From positions 6,014,001 to 6,078,000 of the forward strand of contig NZ_JAUSVA010000002.1 of the NCBI RefSeq assembly GCF_030813695.1: a stretch of 64,000 bases of DNA, written 5' to 3'. The notes under the pieces were generated by a model. The model saw only the letters and a program-made list of their open reading frames with translations. It had not been told where the DNA came from and did not search any database. A program made the translations under genes and the position numbers. Below, piece by piece: positions 61,364-64,000 of this stretch. This DNA comes from Kitasatospora herbaricolor (GTDB lineage Bacteria > Actinomycetota > Actinomycetes > Streptomycetales > Streptomycetaceae). The first letter of the stretch is position 1. Every line of letters begins with the position of its first letter.

Positions 61364-62194
61364 TCAGCGGATCCGCTCCGCGACCACGTACCGGAAGACG
61401 TTGGCCATCCGCACCGCGCCGCCGGGCAGCAGGTACGGGTGCAGCGCCTCCTCCAGCTCCTTCGCCACCAGCGAGCCGCCGGAGAACTCCACCGCCGCGT
61501 CGTACAGGCCGGTGGAGAGCAGCCCGCGGACGGCGCTGTCCAGGTCCGCGTACGCGAACGGGCAGCTCACCCGGCCGCTGCCGGCCGGCCGCAGTCCGGC
61601 CCCGGTGAGGAGGTCCTCCAGGCCGCCGGGGGAGCTGAGCGCGAACGGGTCCCGCGCGGTGGTGCGCCCGGCCCGGCGGCGCGCCACGTCCAGGACGGCA
61701 GCGCTCTCGCAGCGCTCCGGCGGCCCCCAGGCCGCCAGCACCACATGGCCGCCGGCGAGCGTCAGACCGGCCGCCTCGGCGACCAGCCGGCCCGGTTCGG
61801 CGGCCCCGGGGAGCTGCTCGAAAACCGTGACCAGCGAGTAGGCCGTGCGGGGGACGTCGCCGCTCGCCGGACCCGTCCGGCCGGCCGCGCCGACCCGGAG
61901 CCGACGGTCCTGGGCGAGCTGCCGCAGCTCGGCGTGCGGCTCCTGGCCGGCCACCTGCGCACCCCGCCCGGAGGCGAGCAGAAGCGCCAGCCCCGACCGG
62001 CATCCGAGGCCGAGGACGCTGGTCGCCGGCCCGACCTCCAGCCGGTCGTAGACCGCCTCGTAGAGCGGTACCAGCATTCGTTCCTGGATCTCCGCCCAGT
62101 CACGGGCCCGCCCGGGCCCCGGCCCGTGGGCCGCTGTCCGGTCCGCTGCCCGCGGGTGCTGTGCGGTCGTGCCGGTCGCCTGCGCTGAAGCCAT
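61364..62194 (-). CDS. Methyltransferase-like protein
   Basis: A 276-residue protein of the class I SAM-methyltransferase fold. The fold shows as DWAEIQERMLVPLYEAVYDRLEV, a motif I region VLGLGCRSGLALLLASGRGAQVAGQEP, SLVTVFEQLP and LAGGHVVLAAWGPPERCESAAVLDVARR. In motif I the usual acidic start and GxGxG are altered to GLGCRSG, so activity is uncertain. ATG 62194 follows GGGAGG. The first 35 residues are low complexity. It is divergent from proS. Confidence 0.82.
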   Translation of the reverse strand: MASAQATGTTAQHPRAADRTAAHGPGPGRARDWAEIQERMLVPLYEAVYDRLEVGPATSVLGLGCRSGLALLLASGRGAQVAGQEPHAELRQLAQDRRLRVGAAGRTGPASGDVPRTAYSLVTVFEQLPGAAEPGRLVAEAAGLTLAGGHVVLAAWGPPERCESAAVLDVARRRAGRTTARDPFALSSPGGLEDLLTGAGLRPAGSGRVSCPFAYADLDSAVRGLLSTGLYDAAVEFSGGSLVAKELEEALHPYLLPGGAVRMANVFRYVVAERIR

Positions 62195-62379
62195 CGCGGC
62201 CTCCCATCCGGTCCTTCGGTGTCCTGTCCGTGGCTCCCCCAAAGTCCCGCCCCGCCTCAAGCCAACAGCGGCTCGGGCGCGCCGTCCAGAGGGGTACGGG
62301 GTGGTATCCGCGCGCCGAGGGCGTGCGCCCCTCCGCCGTCACGGTGCGGACGGATTCGGAAGTGGGGCCGCACTCCCCG

Positions 62380-62385
62380 TACGAT
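62380..62385 (+). promoter_or_regulatory. -10-like TACGAT of proS
   Basis: Its last base is 8 nt from the proS ATG and no purine-rich ribosome site lies between. Confidence 0.4.
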
Positions 62386-62392
62386 TCGCCCC

Positions 62393-63805
62393 ATGGCAAA
62401 GGCACCCGTTCTCACCCCCCAGGCGGACGACTTCCCGCGCTGGTACCAGGACCTCATCAACAAGGCCGAGCTGGCCGACAACGGTCCGGTGCGCGGCACC
62501 ATGGTCATCCGACCGTACGGCTACGGCCTGTGGGAGCGGATGCAGCAGGAGATGGACGCCCGCATCAAGAAGGCAGGCGCCCAGAACGCCTACTTCCCGA
62601 TGTTCATCCCGCAGTCCTACCTGACCAAGGAAGCCGAGCACGTCGAGGGCTTCGCACCCGAGCTCGCGGTGGTCACCCACGGCGGCGGCAAGGAACTGGA
62701 GGAGCCGGTCGTCGTCCGGCCCACCTCCGAGACCATCATCAACGAGTACTTCTCCAAGTGGGTGCAGAGCCACCGCGACCTGCCCCTGCTGATCAACCAG
62801 TGGGCCAACGTGGTCCGCTGGGAGCTGCGTCCGCGCGTCTTCCTGCGCACCACCGAGTTCCTCTGGCAGGAGGGCCACACGGCCCACGCGACCTACGAGG
62901 ACGCCCGCGCGTACGCCTCGCGCATCCACACCGAGGTCTACGCCGACTTCATGATCAACGTGCTCGGCATCGACGTGGTGCTCGGTCGCAAGACCGCGCG
63001 TGAGCGGTTCGCCGGCGCCATCAACACCCTCACCCTCGAGGGGATGATGGGCGACGGCAAGGCGCTGCAGATGGGCACCAGCCACGAGCTGGGCCAGAAC
63101 TTCGCCAAGGCGTTCAACACCACGTACCAGCTCCAGGGCGCCGAGCGCGAGCACGTCTGGCAGACCTCGTGGGGCGTCTCGACCCGCATGGTCGGCGGCC
63201 TGATCATGTCGCACGGCGACGACAACGGCCTGCGCGTCCCGCCGCGTCTGGCGGCCACCCAGGTCGTCGTGCTGGCGATCAAGGGCGACGACGCCGTGTT
63301 GGCCAAGGTCCGCGAGATCGGCGCCCAGCTGGGGGCCGCCGGCATCCGGGTCCTGGTCGACGACCGCACCGACACCCCGTTCGGCCGACGCGCCGTGGAC
63401 TGGGAGCTCAAGGGCGTACCGGTGCGCATCGAGGTCGGCCCGCGCGACCTGGAGGGCGGCACCGCGATGCTGGCCCGCCGGATCCCCGGCGGCAAGGAGC
63501 CGGTCGCCATCGACGCCCTGGCGTCGCTGCTGCCGGGCATCCTGGAGGAGGACCAGGCGCTGCTGCTGCGCCAGTCCCGCGAGCGCCGTGAGGCCCGTAC
63601 GGTCGACGTCTCGACCATCGACGAGGCCGTCGAGGCCGCCGCCACCGGCTGGGGCCGGATCTCCTGGGCCGAGCTGGGCCCGGAGGGCGAGGCCAAGCTG
63701 GCCGAGCAGGGCGTCTCGGTTCGCTGCATCGTCGCGGCCGACGGTTCGGTGCCGTTGGCGGACGACCAGGAAGGCAATATCGCGATCGTCGCGCGAGCCT
63801 ACTGA
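62393..63805 (+). CDS. proS: Proline--tRNA ligase, archaeal/eukaryotic-like (ProS type 3)
   Basis: A 470-residue class II aminoacyl-tRNA synthetase for proline. It lacks the bacterial editing insertion, and ends in a conserved Tyr (IVARAY), both marks of the archaeal/eukaryotic-like form. Class II motifs: VIRPYGYGLWERMQ (motif 1 region), VVRPTSETIINEYFSKW, QWANVVRWELRPRVFLRTTEFLWQEGHTAHA (motif 2) and the downstream GTSHELGQNFAKAF. The anticodon domain contains VVVLAIKGDDA and VDDRTDTPFGRRAVDWELKGVP. Streptomycetes also carry a long bacterial-type ProS elsewhere. The start is supported by the -10-like hexamer 8 nt upstream. Confidence 0.96.
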   Translation: MAKAPVLTPQADDFPRWYQDLINKAELADNGPVRGTMVIRPYGYGLWERMQQEMDARIKKAGAQNAYFPMFIPQSYLTKEAEHVEGFAPELAVVTHGGGKELEEPVVVRPTSETIINEYFSKWVQSHRDLPLLINQWANVVRWELRPRVFLRTTEFLWQEGHTAHATYEDARAYASRIHTEVYADFMINVLGIDVVLGRKTARERFAGAINTLTLEGMMGDGKALQMGTSHELGQNFAKAFNTTYQLQGAEREHVWQTSWGVSTRMVGGLIMSHGDDNGLRVPPRLAATQVVVLAIKGDDAVLAKVREIGAQLGAAGIRVLVDDRTDTPFGRRAVDWELKGVPVRIEVGPRDLEGGTAMLARRIPGGKEPVAIDALASLLPGILEEDQALLLRQSRERREARTVDVSTIDEAVEAAATGWGRISWAELGPEGEAKLAEQGVSVRCIVAADGSVPLADDQEGNIAIVARAY

Positions 63806-63948
63806 TTCGATTTCGCCGTAGTTACCGGACGGTTTACTTCCGCCCAAGAGGGCTCGGAAGGCCACGGTGGGGGCATCCGTCTCGCCTGTTGACATGCCTA
63901 CTGACCGGTCAACTGCCGGTATTAACGGAATAGCGGTACGGTGTACGG

Positions 63949-63982
63949 CCCGTGGCCCTGTCAACTCGACGAGGGCCGCGGG
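63949..63982. terminator. Hairpin near the right edge
   Basis: An 11-bp stem with one G-T wobble (63949-63959 with 63972-63982) and a 12-nt loop, about 140 nt after proS. The gap also holds a TTGACA at 63889-63894 without a clear -10 partner. Confidence 0.4.
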
Positions 63983-64000
63983 CCGCACGTCTTGGGGCGA

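Noticed and set aside
63889..63894. TTGACA near the right edge as a complete promoter
   Set aside because: No TANNNT hexamer at 16-19 nt spacing and the downstream gene is outside the window.

Overview
The window is high-G+C actinobacterial DNA, and gene content and order point to the family Streptomycetaceae (Streptomyces or Kitasatospora). Markers for this are ndgR next to leuCD, hupS with a lysine/alanine tail, nsdA, the amtB-glnK-glnD-ffh order, GTG/TTG starts and a conservon-type sensor kinase. From memory, the order broadly follows the S. coelicolor SCO5544-SCO5590 core region. No phage, plasmid, IS or CRISPR signature was found.

Layout. 1-4.6 kb: a leftward conservon-type sensor kinase (CvnA class) running off the left edge, with an apparent one-base frameshift near 1472, then a small repeat-containing protein. 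4.9-8.1 kb: a FAH-family hydrolase overlapping gltX, then a Gln-Glu-Glu-Glu-Gln tRNA cluster. 8.4-12.8 kb: ndgR divergent from leuCD, a small conserved gene and hupS. 13.0-16.7 kb: a GntR regulator divergent from two small genes, a short beta-barrel-like protein, cofC and plsC. 16.7-23.3 kb: gpsA, ddl, a DUF3515 protein, a stand-alone AsnC-type ligand domain, thiL, a phosphofructokinase and thiD. 23.5-33.4 kb: rpmB, a FakA-like protein, recG, rsmD, coaD, a DivIVA-like coiled coil, and the yceD-like/rpmF/rnc/mutM run. 33.5-38.1 kb: a DMT-like membrane protein, two exported proteins, acyP and a small coiled-coil protein. 38.3-46.6 kb: smc, ftsY, a prim-pol domain protein and nsdA. 46.6-51.4 kb: the nitrogen operon amtB-glnK-glnD behind a GlnR-like operator. 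51.5-58.8 kb: a leftward four-gene accessory operon. 59-64 kb: ffh, a GNAT acetyltransferase, a methyltransferase-like protein and proS.

The most interesting region is the accessory operon between glnD and ffh, two genes I recall as neighbours in S. coelicolor. It reads SseB-domain protein, WXG/ESX-like helical protein, a 1603-residue Rhs/YD-repeat polymorphic toxin with a WxG-type N-terminus and a separate 129-residue C-terminal tip, and then a pentapeptide-repeat protein in the position where an immunity gene is expected. That last gene carries an internal 278-bp direct duplication that differs at one base.

Other recurring signals are three very long, loop-less perfect palindromes (46, 52 and 46 bp) after or beside genes; nine genes whose start codon lies 7-11 nt after a -10-like hexamer with no Shine-Dalgarno sequence (likely leaderless mRNAs); a perfect CRP-type dyad upstream of the sensor kinase; and several short tandem repeats in spacers.
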